Positions 12,434-23,065 of a stretch of 64,000 nucleotides of DNA are shown here, piece by piece. Source of the stretch: Tomocerus qinae (Eukaryota > Arthropoda > Collembola > Entomobryomorpha > Tomoceridae); NCBI GenBank assembly GCA_020055645.1, contig CM034549.1:248001-312000 (forward strand), given 5' to 3'. The notes below the pieces were generated by a model, which ran no database searches, was not told the origin of the DNA, and saw only the letters and a program-made list of their open reading frames with translations. Each line of letters opens with the position of its first letter. Within the stretch, counting starts at the first letter, position 1. Position numbers and translations under genes: made by a program.

Positions 12434-13536
12434 ACAGTCCGAATTATCTCATGGAGATAATTTTCAAATCGAAACGGAAAAATCTCTGGCTTCTCATTGG
12501 TCGATGCATTTTTGAAATTGACCAATCAGAGCACAGCATTTCATTTCAAATTTTATATGATTTTCATAAAGCCTTCTCAGGGGAAATATTTATTGAAATA
12601 CTGAACTTTGCATTACAGAATTGTGACTTGTGATATAAACAAATGCGGACTAATTTTTTTAGCATGTATGATTACCATTACCAACATCGTAAATTGAAAA
12701 AAATGACTTACACTTTAGCATAACATCATCCGCATCCTATAAGCTTCAATACTATTGCATTGGGTACTCAATCCGAAATGAAATAATACAACTAAATTTC
12801 GAATTTTAATAAAAACACCATAAGTAGACTAGACTATAGCTTTGCTGAAAGGAGCAATGGTTGACACTTGGTTTTCAGTTCTGCATAGTGTATTACTCAC
12901 TCTGAGACAATACAATTACAAGATATCAAAAGTAATGTCGGTGGATGTGTGACAGTCGGATGACACGTAATTCTGGTGTTATGTATAGTTGTGTAAATAG
13001 CCCAATAATAGATTTCTAATTTGTATTTGTAATATGTATACGTGTTTATCAAATAGGTAATCATTTTGTAATGTTATAATGTCCAAATGATATATGATAT
13101 ATAATTAAGCTAGTCCAGTCTACTGATGTATTATACGTCAAAGTTGTAACCAAGTTGTAACAATAATTTAGCGAAAGTCTACTCTATTATAACGTTCTCA
13201 CAGTTTAAAATTAATCCATTAGCGTGTTTTAATTACATGAGGTTAGTACAGTGTATCTATACGATTTATGATGGTGGTGATGGTGATGGTATCCATATCC
13301 ATACATGCTAAAAATAGTTAGTCTGCATGTCTTTATCCACAAGTCACAATTCTGTAATGCAAAGTTCAGTATTTCAATAAATATTTCCCCTGAGAATGCT
13401 TTATGAAAATCATATAAAATTTGAAATGAAGTGCTGTGCTCTGATTGGTCAATTTCAAAAATGCATCGACCAATGAGAAGCCAGAGATTTTTCCGTTTCG
13501 ATTTGAAAATTATCTCCATGGGATAATTCGGACAGT
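12434..13536. mobile_element. Foldback element 7, diverged relative of the 19619 foldback
   Basis: The arms at about 12434-12690 and 13265-13536 are inverted copies, giving the same peptide on both strands. Arm sequence such as GCACAGCATTTCATTTCAAA and GAAATATTTATTG is also found, diverged, in the foldback at 19619-29123 and in the fragment at 35640-36180. So this is an older or separate subfamily. The interior is non-coding. Confidence 0.75.
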
Positions 13537-13629
13537 ATCTGCTATAATATATGTAGAACAGTACTACCGTAATTATGTGTGCATTTTGCGTCATGATTTG
13601 CAAACTTTTACTACATTTGGGGAATCTAT

Positions 13630-13730
13630 AAAATATTCGTTATAGCAATAGCCAATCAGAAGGCTGGATTTTAAAAAATTTCAGCCAATCAGAAAGCGTA
13701 TCGAGGTGCAACTCCGGCATTATGGTGGTA
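13630..13730. repeat. Fragment of foldback 9 arm
   Basis: CAATCAGAAAGCG and GAGGTGCAACTCC match the right arm of the element at 45693-46345. It is a solitary arm fragment. Confidence 0.55.
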
Positions 13731-13894
13731 CTAAAGTAATTAGATACGGACAGTACACATTTAAAAAGCATACAAGGTACAAAATTTACCACTTTTTAAG
13801 CTTTTTACCATCACAGTGGTAAAAATGCTCTTAATGGTAAAAGTCAACCCGTGGCAAATCCCCATAGAAAATCTAAAAAATGAAAAAATATTTT

Positions 13895-13994
13895 TATGAC
13901 GTCATCTGCAGTACATTTTAAATGGGAAATTCTCATTTCGAAAAATTGATTTTAAACAAACCCCATTTAAAAAGTACTGCAGATGACGTCACTT
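13895..13994. repeat. Short palindrome around TGACGTCA
   Basis: ATGACGTCATCTGCAGTAC at the left returns inverted as GTACTGCAGATGACGTCA at the right, with a loop of about 40 bp. This resembles a small MITE. The surrounding 13995-14250 shows nothing further that I can name. Confidence 0.6.
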
Positions 13995-14259
13995 TCCAAT
14001 AGCAACAAAATATGCCTTTCCTTCTGTATTATATAGGTTCTTTGGTAAAAATGGTAAATTTTAGCGATTGATTATATATCTCTATATAATAAGCACAGAA
14101 GGAAAAAAAACTTACCAATCTATGTAGCTATATATGTATGTGTGGTAGGACAGCCTAGAGAACCTGCATATATTGTGTAAAGCAAAACCGACTCCCCCAT
14201 GTGCAACGCAAGTGCTGACTGCAGCACTTTTGAGTACCTCCTCCTCCCATCAACTGCAC

Positions 14260-15419
14260 GGTGTGGAACCAAAATATCGAAAGTCATTTGGTAGAATGAT
14301 TGGTAGAATGCAAAAACAAAAGATCGAATACCGAATACCAAATGATAGAATGCAAAAACAAAATATCGAATACCGAATGCTAAATGATAGAATGTGACAT
14401 CCAAATGTTCGAATATCGAATTAAAAATGACAGATAGTTTTATTACAAATAATAAATAATAGACTTATGTAGTCAGTCATAGTCATAATAACATTATTAG
14501 TCAGTCATGGTAACATATATTCAAATTAAGGCAATGGTGCATGTTTCAAAAGACTCAGATTGTTTTTGCCACAAATGGGGATGTTGCTGGGTAACCAGCA
14601 AAAATAATCATAGAGGGTAAATGGGAATCAGAAAAATTCGTACTATTTTTTTGGAAATTCCCTAAGGATCTGAGACCACTGGTTCTATACCCATACAATA
14701 ATTTTTAAAAAATTAATCGAAACTTATTCTATAGTAGTTATATTGAAAATTTCCCCTTTTTGGACTTGAAGATATCGTTTGAAATCGAAAAATGTGTTTT
14801 TTGTGCAGAATATATTACGAACTTATATCTTCAAGTCAAAGCCCAAAATGTGGAATTTTCAATATAACTACTGAAGAATGGGGTTCGAAGAATTTTTTTA
14901 GAATTACTGTATGACCGTACATGCACTTTGATATGTAGACCTACTCGTAAATGATACCCCTCCAAAAAGTATTGCTTCCACTTTGGCTTTACCGTATCCC
15001 AAGCTGACCACATTTACACAGCGCTAACTTATCCTTACCTTTTTGGCTATTTTACAAACTTTATGGCTAATACAATAACACAAACTTCCATTTTAACAGG
15101 ATCTAAATTATAAGAACATTCACAGCAACATCAGTGTGGACAGATCAATCGTTCTATCCATAAACACCTACCATTCCCAGTCCACATAGCCTAGTAGCCT
15201 ATATTGTATTAATTCTACCTATTTGTATTCGGTATTCGAACATTTGTTTTTGCATTCTATCTTTGTGCATTCGGTATTCGAACATTTGTTTTTGCATTCT
15301 ATCATTTGGTATTCGGTATTCGATATTTTGTTTTTGCATTCTATCTTTATGTATTCTATCTTATTTTGCCCATAAAACGTCATTCGAACAAATGGCTTTC
15401 GATGTTTTAACCTACAACC
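14260..15419. mobile_element. 1.16 kb foldback-ended transposon, family X, copy A, 8-bp TSD
   Basis: The element starts GGTGTGGAACC and ends CCTACAACC. It is flanked by AACTGCAC at 14252-14259 and 15420-15427. Both ends carry inverted tandem units containing GAATGCAAAAACAAA and ATCGAATACCGAATA, about 40 bp each, so the termini are arrays in opposite orientation. The centre (about 14725-14875) is another palindrome. A related sequence at 15930-15990 is the unoccupied site. There is no transposase. The 8-bp TSD fits hAT, P or Merlin; the termini match none that I recognise. Confidence 0.85.
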
Positions 15420-15427
15420 AACTGCAC

Positions 15428-16440
15428 ACGTAATATATGCACATTCCTTAGAAACAAAAATGCGCATGTTCACTTCCTCTAAACTACCAAAATGAGTGCG
15501 AGTGGTTCCATATAATCCACCCTAATTTTCAGCAATTTCGAACGTGAAAAGTGCTCTGCTCTGTTGTGAGTGGTGAAATTGTAATTTTCCTTTTTGACCG
15601 CTACGATTTACAACCACCACCATTTTAGTTCATTCTGGTATTTGATTTATGTCCTAAAGACACAAGCTAAGTGCGTCTGCTGTTTCTTCATTTAAAAGAA
15701 AAATTCTCAACTTCTTTTTGATATTTTGATCTGCCTGAAATTGACAATGGAACTGATACGCGTGATCATTTTTTTGATTTGAACACTGGTGACTGAATTT
15801 GGTCCTATATAGCGTCCTGAACACTGCCGCTGATTGGTACTTATTTAACCTAATATTTCAAGCTTATCTGTTATAGCTGTTAGAAATTATTCATTTGGTT
15901 AGTTATTACTGTGACACTGTTGGGTAACTTTTCCTCCCATCAACTGCACACGTAATATATGCACGTTCCTTAAAAGCAAGATGCGCATGCGCATGCATGA
16001 CACTTCCTCTTAACCACTGAAATGAGTCGTTTCAAAATATTATAACATCAAAACATTACAGAAATTTACATAATAAGGTGATTATTGGTGATTGAATGGA
16101 GATGATTAGCGAAAGGGGACATTTCAAAATATTAGGGGTATTAAATAGCATTTCAAAACCACTAATCGAAATTGGTTCTGCTCTATACATCGACAAATTT
16201 TTATGTCCCATTTTTCAATAGAGCTGATATTACTTTTTACTGCCCCCTTTATTCCTTCGTGCCAGTACACCTTTTTGCAGAATTAAATAACAGAGGACCA
16301 CTATTTATTCGTATAGTGTACTCATTGGATTTGTACATTTTTCTAAAATCCAGGGAATCTTATTTTTCTGATTTTAAATGTGAACTTTTTGGAGTGCTTA
16401 TTAAAAATGGAGTCTTTCATTGTTGCCTGTATTTGGTGCA
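15428..16440. other. Non-coding stretch with an unoccupied-site paralogue
   Basis: 15930-15990 repeats the flanks of the 14260 insertion (CCTCCCATCAACTGCAC joined directly to ACGTAATATATGCAC). A 96-codon frame at 16172-16462 has no recognisable domain, and its 3' part is repeat R-A. No gene is supported. Confidence 0.55.
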
Positions 16441-16487
16441 ACGATCTACCTACAGTTATTAAGTAGCGGAGCTGCTTTATAGGAATG

Positions 16488-16525
16488 CCTGATCTGTCTG
16501 TCTGTCTGTCTGTCCGTCCGTCTGT
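16488..16525 (+). repeat. (GTCY)n microsatellite
   Basis: A run of GTCT then GTCC units is followed by GTTAGCACGATAACTCC. Equivalent blocks occur near 51597 and 58972, each followed by AACTTTCGAACGCATT, so the microsatellite is part of a conserved element end and not a random run. Confidence 0.85.
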
Positions 16526-16689
16526 TAGCACGATAACTCCAGAACGGTTTGAGATAATCGATTCAAACTTTTTGAACGTAATCTAGGGATTAAAAGTAAG
16601 TTCGAGTTTGAAAATGGACTAAATTGGACACACCCCCTGACCGGGGGACTCAATTTAACCATTTACAACTAACGCCTAAACTACAAATG

Positions 16690-18045
16690 GCATTCAAAAT
16701 TTACCGCGAGGACGTAGAACGTCATCAGATGTTCATTCGGGTTTATGCCCACAGTTCATTTTATGCGCATTGACATTGTACAACGTCACCCATCTTCAAC
16801 CACATCAGATGTTTATTAGGGTTTGTTAGCCCACAGTTCATTTTATGCGCATTCAATATCATTGTATAACGTCACCCATCTTCAACCGCATCAAGTCATT
16901 GTATTAACTATTGTTTATTTCACGTGCATTACTATAGTTTAACCATTTTCAACTGACGCCAACCATTCTACGCTCATTCAATATCATTGTATAACGTCAC
17001 CCATCTTCACCCGCATCAAGTCATTGTATTAACTATTATTTATTTCACGTGCATTACTCTAATGTAATCATTTGCAACTGACGCCAAAACTAAAATTGAC
17101 ATTCCAAATTGTTTACAACGAGGACGTAGAACGTACCAGGTATTAACTATAATTTTATTTGGCATTCGTGAACGTCATCAGATGTTCATTCGGGTTTATG
17201 CCCACAGTTCATTTTATGCGCATTGACATTGTACAACGTCACCCACGACTCTGTCACCCATCTTCAACCGCATCAAGTCATTGTATTAACTATTGTTTAT
17301 TTCACGTGCATTACTATAGTTTAACCATTTTCAACTGACGCCAACCATTCTACGCTCATTCAACATCATTGTATAACGTCACCCATCTTCACCCGCATCA
17401 AGTCATTGTATTAGCTATTATTTATTGCACGTGCATTACTCTAATGTAATCATTTGCAACTGACGCCAAAACTAAAATTGACTTTCCAAATTGTTTACAA
17501 CGAGGACGTAGAACGTACCAGGTATTAACTATAATTTTATTTGCCATTCGTACTCAATTTAACATTTTACAGTTCCTTTTAAGTGTATTGTATAACGTCA
17601 TTCATCTTTGAAGTAAAAGAGTACTAACTATTGTACGTGCATTCAATCTTATTGTATAACGTCATTCATCTTCGAAGTAAAGGAGTACTTATTAACTATT
17701 GTTTATTTGCAGTTCATTACTCCATTTAACTATTTACAACAGACGTCTTAACTGAAACTGATAGCCTGATTTCAAATTCAAGGTGTTATTTCTCTTACCA
17801 CGAGGACGTAGAACGTACCAGGTATTAACTATTATTTATTTGTCATTCATACTCAATTTAACATTTTACAAATGCCCAACAGTTCCTTTTAAATGCATTC
17901 AATCTTATTGTATAACGTCATTCATCTTCGAAGTAAAAGAGTACTTATTAACTATTGTTTTTTTTGCAGTTCACTACTCCATTTAACTATTCACAACAGA
18001 CGCCTAAACTGAAACTGATAGACTGATTTCAAATTCAAGGTGACA
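16690..18045 (+). repeat. Nested tandem arrays (about 110-bp and about 440-bp units)
   Basis: A core TGTATAACGTCA plus CATCTTC recurs many times about 110 bp apart or at multiples of it. A larger block of roughly 440 bp starting GAACGTCATCAGATGTTC occurs at 16727 and again at 17170. The phrase GAGGACGTAGAACGTACCAG recurs at three sites (about 17120, 17500, 17800). This is a higher-order satellite structure inside the Helentron-like unit. Confidence 0.85.
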
Positions 18046-18057
18046 TTATAGCATTTG

Positions 18058-18585
18058 TGGAGCCTCGCTTATTGTCTACTGACAACGTTTCGTTACCGAA
18101 TTTCTTCTGCATCCACAGGTCAAATTGCCGAGGGTCAAGGAACTCAGAAGGAGCTTTTGTACTTGCAAAGTTAAATATACCAGTAGAACTAACCACTGTA
18201 CGATTTTATAAAGAGAATTCCAATCCTGACCACTGTTTGTTCGTTAGGTGGAAAATTTACGACGTAAATATTTTAATGGTGTACAAAACTCCCAAGTGTT
18301 CACGTACTTTATTTTACGAAAAATTGACAGACATTTTAGAAACAATTACTGGAAATATTATTGTAGTCGGAGATATAAACATTAATCTTCGGGATGAAGA
18401 AGGTCGGCAAATTTTGCAATTATTCCAGCGTCTACACTTAGAGTCCAACCTTAATACTACCTCTATGTCTACTGTTTTTTTTCTAACAGTAAAAATCTGC
18501 AGGCATGGTTCTATGAAAGTTATTATAGCTACCATAAGCCTATTTGTGCTGTTTGGCAAAAAATATGTTTTAACACAATATACAT
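18058..18585 (+). pseudogene. EEP-type endonuclease fragment, probably Helentron-encoded
   Basis: The frame lacks a proper start and opens inside the domain (LLSTDNVSLPNF, IHRSNCRG, RNSEGAF). A central VVGDININL is the catalytic Asp/Asn motif of the endonuclease/exonuclease/phosphatase fold, at about 18362-18390. Near 18475 a run of T causes a frameshift: the expected C-terminal part, with YESYYSYHKPI including the terminal histidine motif, continues in another frame to about 18585. EEP domains occur in LINEs and in Helentrons; the ESY-SxHKPI ending and the GTCY context favour a Helentron. It is non-functional because it is truncated at the 5' end and frameshifted. Confidence 0.6.
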
Positions 18586-18804
18586 AATATAACATAATGC
18601 ATTTTTGACCGAAACATTTAGTGAATTAAATAAAACCGTAGTTCATAGTTCAACAATGTTATATGTAATAATTATTTCACGTAAAACCAAGAAAAAAATC
18701 TTATTTAGCCAAATCGCATTATAGGTACTGATTAGTATTAATGATTATTCCATTGTTATTCTACTCTCCGCTACTTTTTTACATCCATTTGTACATGGTT
18801 TATT

Positions 18805-19025
18805 ATTTTTGTTTAGGAGCTTCCTTTTGGTCAGAAAGTTGGCATTTTTCCAACCGCTGTAGAAAATAAAAGTATATTTAAAACATTGTATTTACAAAGT
18901 TAACATAAAAACTTAAGGGAAAGACCGATGATAATTTTCGGAATTGTTTTTATTACCGTGATGGGTGGCCTGCTGAATTTCTCTTGAGTGCTAGGTCCAC
19001 TCCTTTTAGCTAGGTTCACTAGTAG
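18805..19025. repeat. Dispersed repeat R-A, right half
   Basis: This continues the repeat interrupted at about 16455. It matches the second half of 6640-6950, including GTGGCCTGCTGAATTTCTCT. Confidence 0.65.
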
Positions 19026-19027
19026 AC

Positions 19028-19450
19028 AGTTAAGAACAAATACACTAGACTTCCCAAAATATATTATAAGTTTTAAAACTTTATTTTTTATGAAATATTT
19101 CCAATGAGCCCCTAATTAATCAAATTAATCTTATTAATTTGATTGTACACCGAATGTTATAAAATTTTTTACTAAAACCAAGCAACCATTTCGTTTCGCC
19201 CATTTAAAATTAATATGTCCATTTAATTGCAATTAATTTCTCAATCGGCAAGGGCTGTTAGTGCTCCCCTTGGTTGAATCCAACTCTGATTGATAAACAA
19301 TTATCAATTTTTGACAACAATGATCATCTGCTAAGCTATTTCATACTTTGGCACCGAATTTTATTCAAAATTTAAACACGAAATTTAAATGTATCTATTT
19401 TTACCATTTTTACCACTTACCACTGGTAAATGGTATTTTGTAAACTGAAA
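19028..19450. repeat. Mosaic of dispersed repeat fragments
   Basis: 19035-19165 is found inverted at about 60605-60735 (ATTTCCAATGAGCCCC). 19335-19445 is found inverted at about 56525-56660 (TTGGCACCGAATTTTATTC) and ends in the ACCACTTACCACTGGTAA palindrome also seen at 29225, 56335 and 56565. Confidence 0.6.
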
Positions 19451-20524
19451 GGGTAACACTCATTATCTAAGTTATACCCAAAGAGCATGGAGGTTGTCAT
19501 GGTATTGTTGTCCCAGTGAAAGATCTACGTACAGGGCCATATACGATCCGTTATCGTAGTTTAAACAGTAAAATTATTGACTTCTGTCGAAGTCAGAGCT
19601 GTCCGTCCCCCGTAAGGCTTGTCTAGAATCTATACCGTTATTGCTTTCCAGCAATACGGTCTAGTATCGTTGGCTCTACCAAATGCATTCTGTTTGCCAC
19701 GGAATCCGTGGCAAACAGAGGTGATGACCGACAATGAGGCGAGGTGGAAATGAGTGGAGGCGGCCAAAATATCTATGGTTATTATAATAAATAATAAATC
19801 AGAACACAGCATTTCATTTCAAAAGTTGTATGACTTTCATCAACATTCTCAGGGGGAATATTTATTGCAATATGCGAATGTATTCGTTTAATATGATATA
19901 CTACATACATTTGAGCATATTATTACATTATTATCATCATCCTAAGCTACACTTTCTACAGTGCGTACTCAGCTCTATGAATAATACAAGCTATAATATT
20001 TTATTGGATTAACTTTCGAACTATGAAAACATCATAATAGACTACATTATCTTAATTAATTACTGTTTGGAAGGAACAACTGCTGACACACAAAATAGAA
20101 AGACACAGTAAATTTTTGGGTTATAAATCATCAATATTGTAAGTCACTGCATAAAAAATTTTAGAACAAATTACAACCTTTCCGAATAAATTACAACATT
20201 TCCGAATAAATTATTACAATTATTACGCAGATAAGGCTTTAGGATACTTCATGAGAATTTCATCTACTTCTACGGCAAGGATTAAGATTTGAATACATCA
20301 ATAACATAAAATTACAAAATGATAAAATGTTGGACGAAATGTAATTATTTTATGAATTTATTTCACGGCTAAAAGCTTTTGGCATGCATTCCAAGTGAAA
20401 TGTAATTAATCCTGCCAATCTCGCACATCTCGCACAAGTCGCGGAGGTCTTAATGTTGGGTATATACGGTTAGGTAATTCCATTTCTTCATCTATCGGTT
20501 CTTTTTGTTTGGCCAACATTCTAT

Positions 20525-20640
20525 GTTGTAATTTATTCGGAAAGGTTGTAATTTATTCGGAAAGGTTGTAATTTATTCGGAAAGGTTGTAATTTATTCGG
20601 AAAGGTTGTAATTTATTCGGAAAGGTTGTAATTTGTTCTA
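20525..20640. repeat. 20-bp tandem repeat in foldback 8 right arm
   Basis: The unit GTTGTAATTTATTCGGAAAG is repeated about five to six times. The left arm (20165-20215) has only about two units in inverse orientation, so the array expanded or contracted after the arms formed. Confidence 0.9.
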
Positions 20641-20827
20641 AAATTTTTTATGCAGTGACTTACAATATTGATGATTTATAATCCAAAAATCTACTGAGTC
20701 TGTCTATTTTGTGTGTCAGCAGTTGCTCCTTCCAAACAGTAATTAATTAAGATAATCTAGTCAATAATGATGTTTTCATAGTTCGAAAGTTAATCCAATA
20801 AAATATTATAGTTTGTATTATTCATGG

Positions 20828-22027
20828 GGTGTGGAACCAAAATATCGAAAGTCATTTGGTAGAATGATTGGTAGAATGCAAAAACAAAAGATCGAATACC
20901 GAATACCAAATGATAGAATGCAAAAACAAAATATCGAATATCGAATACCAAATGATAGAATGCAAAAACAAAATATCGAATACCGAATGCTAAATGATAG
21001 AATGTGACATCCAAATGTTCGAATATCGAATTAAAAATGACAGATAGTTTTATTACAAATAATAAATAATAGACTTATGTAGTCAGTCATAGTCATAATA
21101 ACATTATTAGTCAGTCATGGTAACATATATTCAAATTAAGGCAATGGTGCATGTTTCAAAAGACTCAGATTGTTTTTGCCACAAATGGGGATGTTGCTGG
21201 GTAACCAGCAAAAATAATCATAGAGGGTAAATGGGAATCAGAAAAATTCGTACTATTTTTTTGGAAATTCCCTAAGGATCTGAGACCACTGGTTCTATAC
21301 CCATACAATAATTTTTAAAAAATTAATCGAAACTTATTCTATAGTAGTTATATTGAAAATTTCCCCTTTTTGGACTTGAAGATATCGTTTGAAATCGAAA
21401 AATGTGTTTTTTGTGCAGAATATATTACGAACTTATATCTTCAAGTCAAAGCCCAAAATGTGGAATTTTCAATATAACTACTGAAGAATGGGGTTCGAAG
21501 AATTTTTAGAATTACTGTATGACCGTACATGCACTTTGATATGTAGACCTACTCGTAAATGATACCCCTCCAAAAAGTATTGCTTCCACTTTGGCTTTAC
21601 CGTATCCCAAGCTGACCACATTTACACAGCGCTAACTTATCCTTACCTTTTTGGCTATTTTACAAACTTTATGGCTAATACAATAACACAAACTTCCATT
21701 TTAACAGGATCTAAATTATAAGAACATTCACAGCAACATCAGTGTGGACAGATCAATCGTTCTATCCATAAACACCTACCATTCCCAGTCCACATAGCCT
21801 AGTAGCCTATATTGTATTAATTCTACCTATTTGTATTCGGTATTCGAACATTTGTTTTTGCATTCTATCTTTGTGCATTCGGTATTCGAACATTTGTTTT
21901 TGCATTCTATCATTTGGTATTCGGTATTCGATATTTTGTTTTTGCATTCTATCTTTATGTATTCTATCTTATTTTGCCCATAAAACGTCATTCGAACAAA
22001 TGGCTTTCGATGTTTTAACCTACAACC
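20828..22027. mobile_element. Family X transposon copy B, 8-bp TSD
   Basis: This 1200-bp copy has the same termini as 14260-15419 and is flanked by ATTCATGG at 20820-20827 and 22028-22035. It differs from copy A chiefly by one additional ~40-bp terminal unit and a 2-bp deletion in a T run. It sits in the right arm of foldback 8; the left arm near 19975 keeps the unoccupied site. Near-identity to copy A indicates recent movement. It encodes no transposase. Confidence 0.9.
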
Positions 22028-22237
22028 ATTCATGGAGCTGAGTACACACTGTAGAAAGTGTAGCTTAGGATGGTGATAATAATATAATATGCTCAAATGT
22101 ATGTAGTATATCATATTAACGAAAACATTCGCATGTTGCAATAAATATTCCCCCTGAGAATGTTGATGAAAGTCATACAACTTTTGAAATGAAATGCTGT
22201 GTTCTGATTTATTATTTATTATAATAACCATGGATAT

Positions 22238-22727
22238 TGTGGAATTCATTTGAGAATATTGTAACATAATAATTGATTTCATGCATTTTGGTGTGATGTA
22301 GAAGCAGAGTCGAAAGCGACATCTGTAATATTAGGATACGAGCAATTTTCTGAGTGTGTGCGTGTTTGTGCTTGTATCGATATAGAACGATCGAGAGCGT
22401 GGTCGAGTAAGGTTGTCTGTTAGGGGTTGCCTCTTCAGAAACTGTTGATTGAATTTTATAGTAAATTGAATTTTGTAAAAAGTTGAGTGAAAGTCGAATA
22501 AAGCCAGTGAGTATCGACCTCAAGTAATTGTAATAAGTTGAGTGAAAGTCGAATAAAGCCAGTGAGTATCGACCTCAAGTAATTGTAATAAGTTGAGTGA
22601 AAGTCGAATAAAGCCAGTGAGTATCGACCTCAAATTAATTGTGTCCAGCATACATTTATTTTAGAATACACGACTTCGAAATATCTGCAGTTGCCTTTTC
22701 ACTGGTAGTGATCTGTGGGCTGCAACA
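22238..22727 (+). repeat. BEL/Pao 5' LTR
   Basis: It is 490 bp, TGTGG to CAACA. It contains three tandem 55-bp units starting at 22481, 22536 and 22591, each with an AATAAA polyadenylation-type signal. I cannot place the transcription start with confidence. Confidence 0.95.
22481..22645 (+). repeat. Triplicated 55-bp unit carrying AATAAA in the LTR
   Basis: Each unit begins AGTTGAGTGAAAGTCGAATA. The same array occurs in the 3' LTR from about 28721. Three polyadenylation-type signals per LTR are unusual and could allow alternative 3' ends. Confidence 0.9.
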
Positions 22728-22731
22728 TTTC

Positions 22732-22750
22732 TGGTGACCCCGACGTGATT
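22732..22750 (+). promoter_or_regulatory. Primer-binding site complementary to tRNA-Trp
   Basis: TGGTGACCCCGACGTGATT begins four bases after the LTR. Its complement ends in CCA and agrees with the 3' end of animal tRNA-Trp as I know it (…CACGTCGGGGTCACCA). It primes minus-strand DNA synthesis. Confidence 0.75.
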
Positions 22751-23065
22751 GGTCGTGTATTTGTTCGTGAGGATCAAGGAGCCTAAAAAGGGATTTCGGA
22801 TAAAGGACCGCCTTGACCTCAACCGTTAGCCGTGGACGTCATTTTGGATTTGAACGAGAGGTTTGCTGTAGCCCTGAGTACAGCATTATTTGGTCAGTCC
22901 ATTCCAATCATTTGTCGTTATTTAATTTATTGTGGAGTGGACGTTGGCCGTTGGATATTCAACTTGTCGGAGAAAATTGAAAATTTCTGGATGATTCACC
23001 GTCATTGATTGAATATATTTTAACTTGTATTTTTCTGTTGGGTCTGTTGATTTGAGATTGTCAAT

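Larger units (their letters stand above)
16459..18800 (+). mobile_element. Helentron-like element relic with GTCY block and endonuclease remnant
   Basis: This unit interrupts repeat R-A, whose uninterrupted copy is at 6640-6950. The left edge reads AGTAGCGGAG and the right edge, near 18768-18778, reads CTCCGCTACT. Just inside the left edge is a (GTCT/GTCC)n block followed by ACGATAACTCCAGAACG. Then come long tandem arrays and a frameshifted endonuclease/exonuclease/phosphatase (EEP) fragment. A GTCY block, subterminal inverted ends, tandem arrays and an EEP domain together resemble Helentrons and their relatives. I see no Rep or helicase domain, so this is an internally deleted relic and the class is an inference. 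Confidence 0.5.

Noticed and set aside
14120..14404. 94-codon - strand frame and its + strand partner
   Set aside because: They lie in the terminal array of family X copy A. The same frames recur in copy B at 20790-21014, so they are repeat shadows.
16172..16462. 96-codon + strand frame as a small membrane protein
   Set aside because: Its 3' half is repeat R-A, with no signal peptide or conserved motif, and a phenylalanine/tyrosine-rich composition expected from AT-rich DNA.
16690..18045. CRISPR array
   Set aside because: Repeat units are long and adjacent without unique spacers of constant length, in a eukaryotic TE context.
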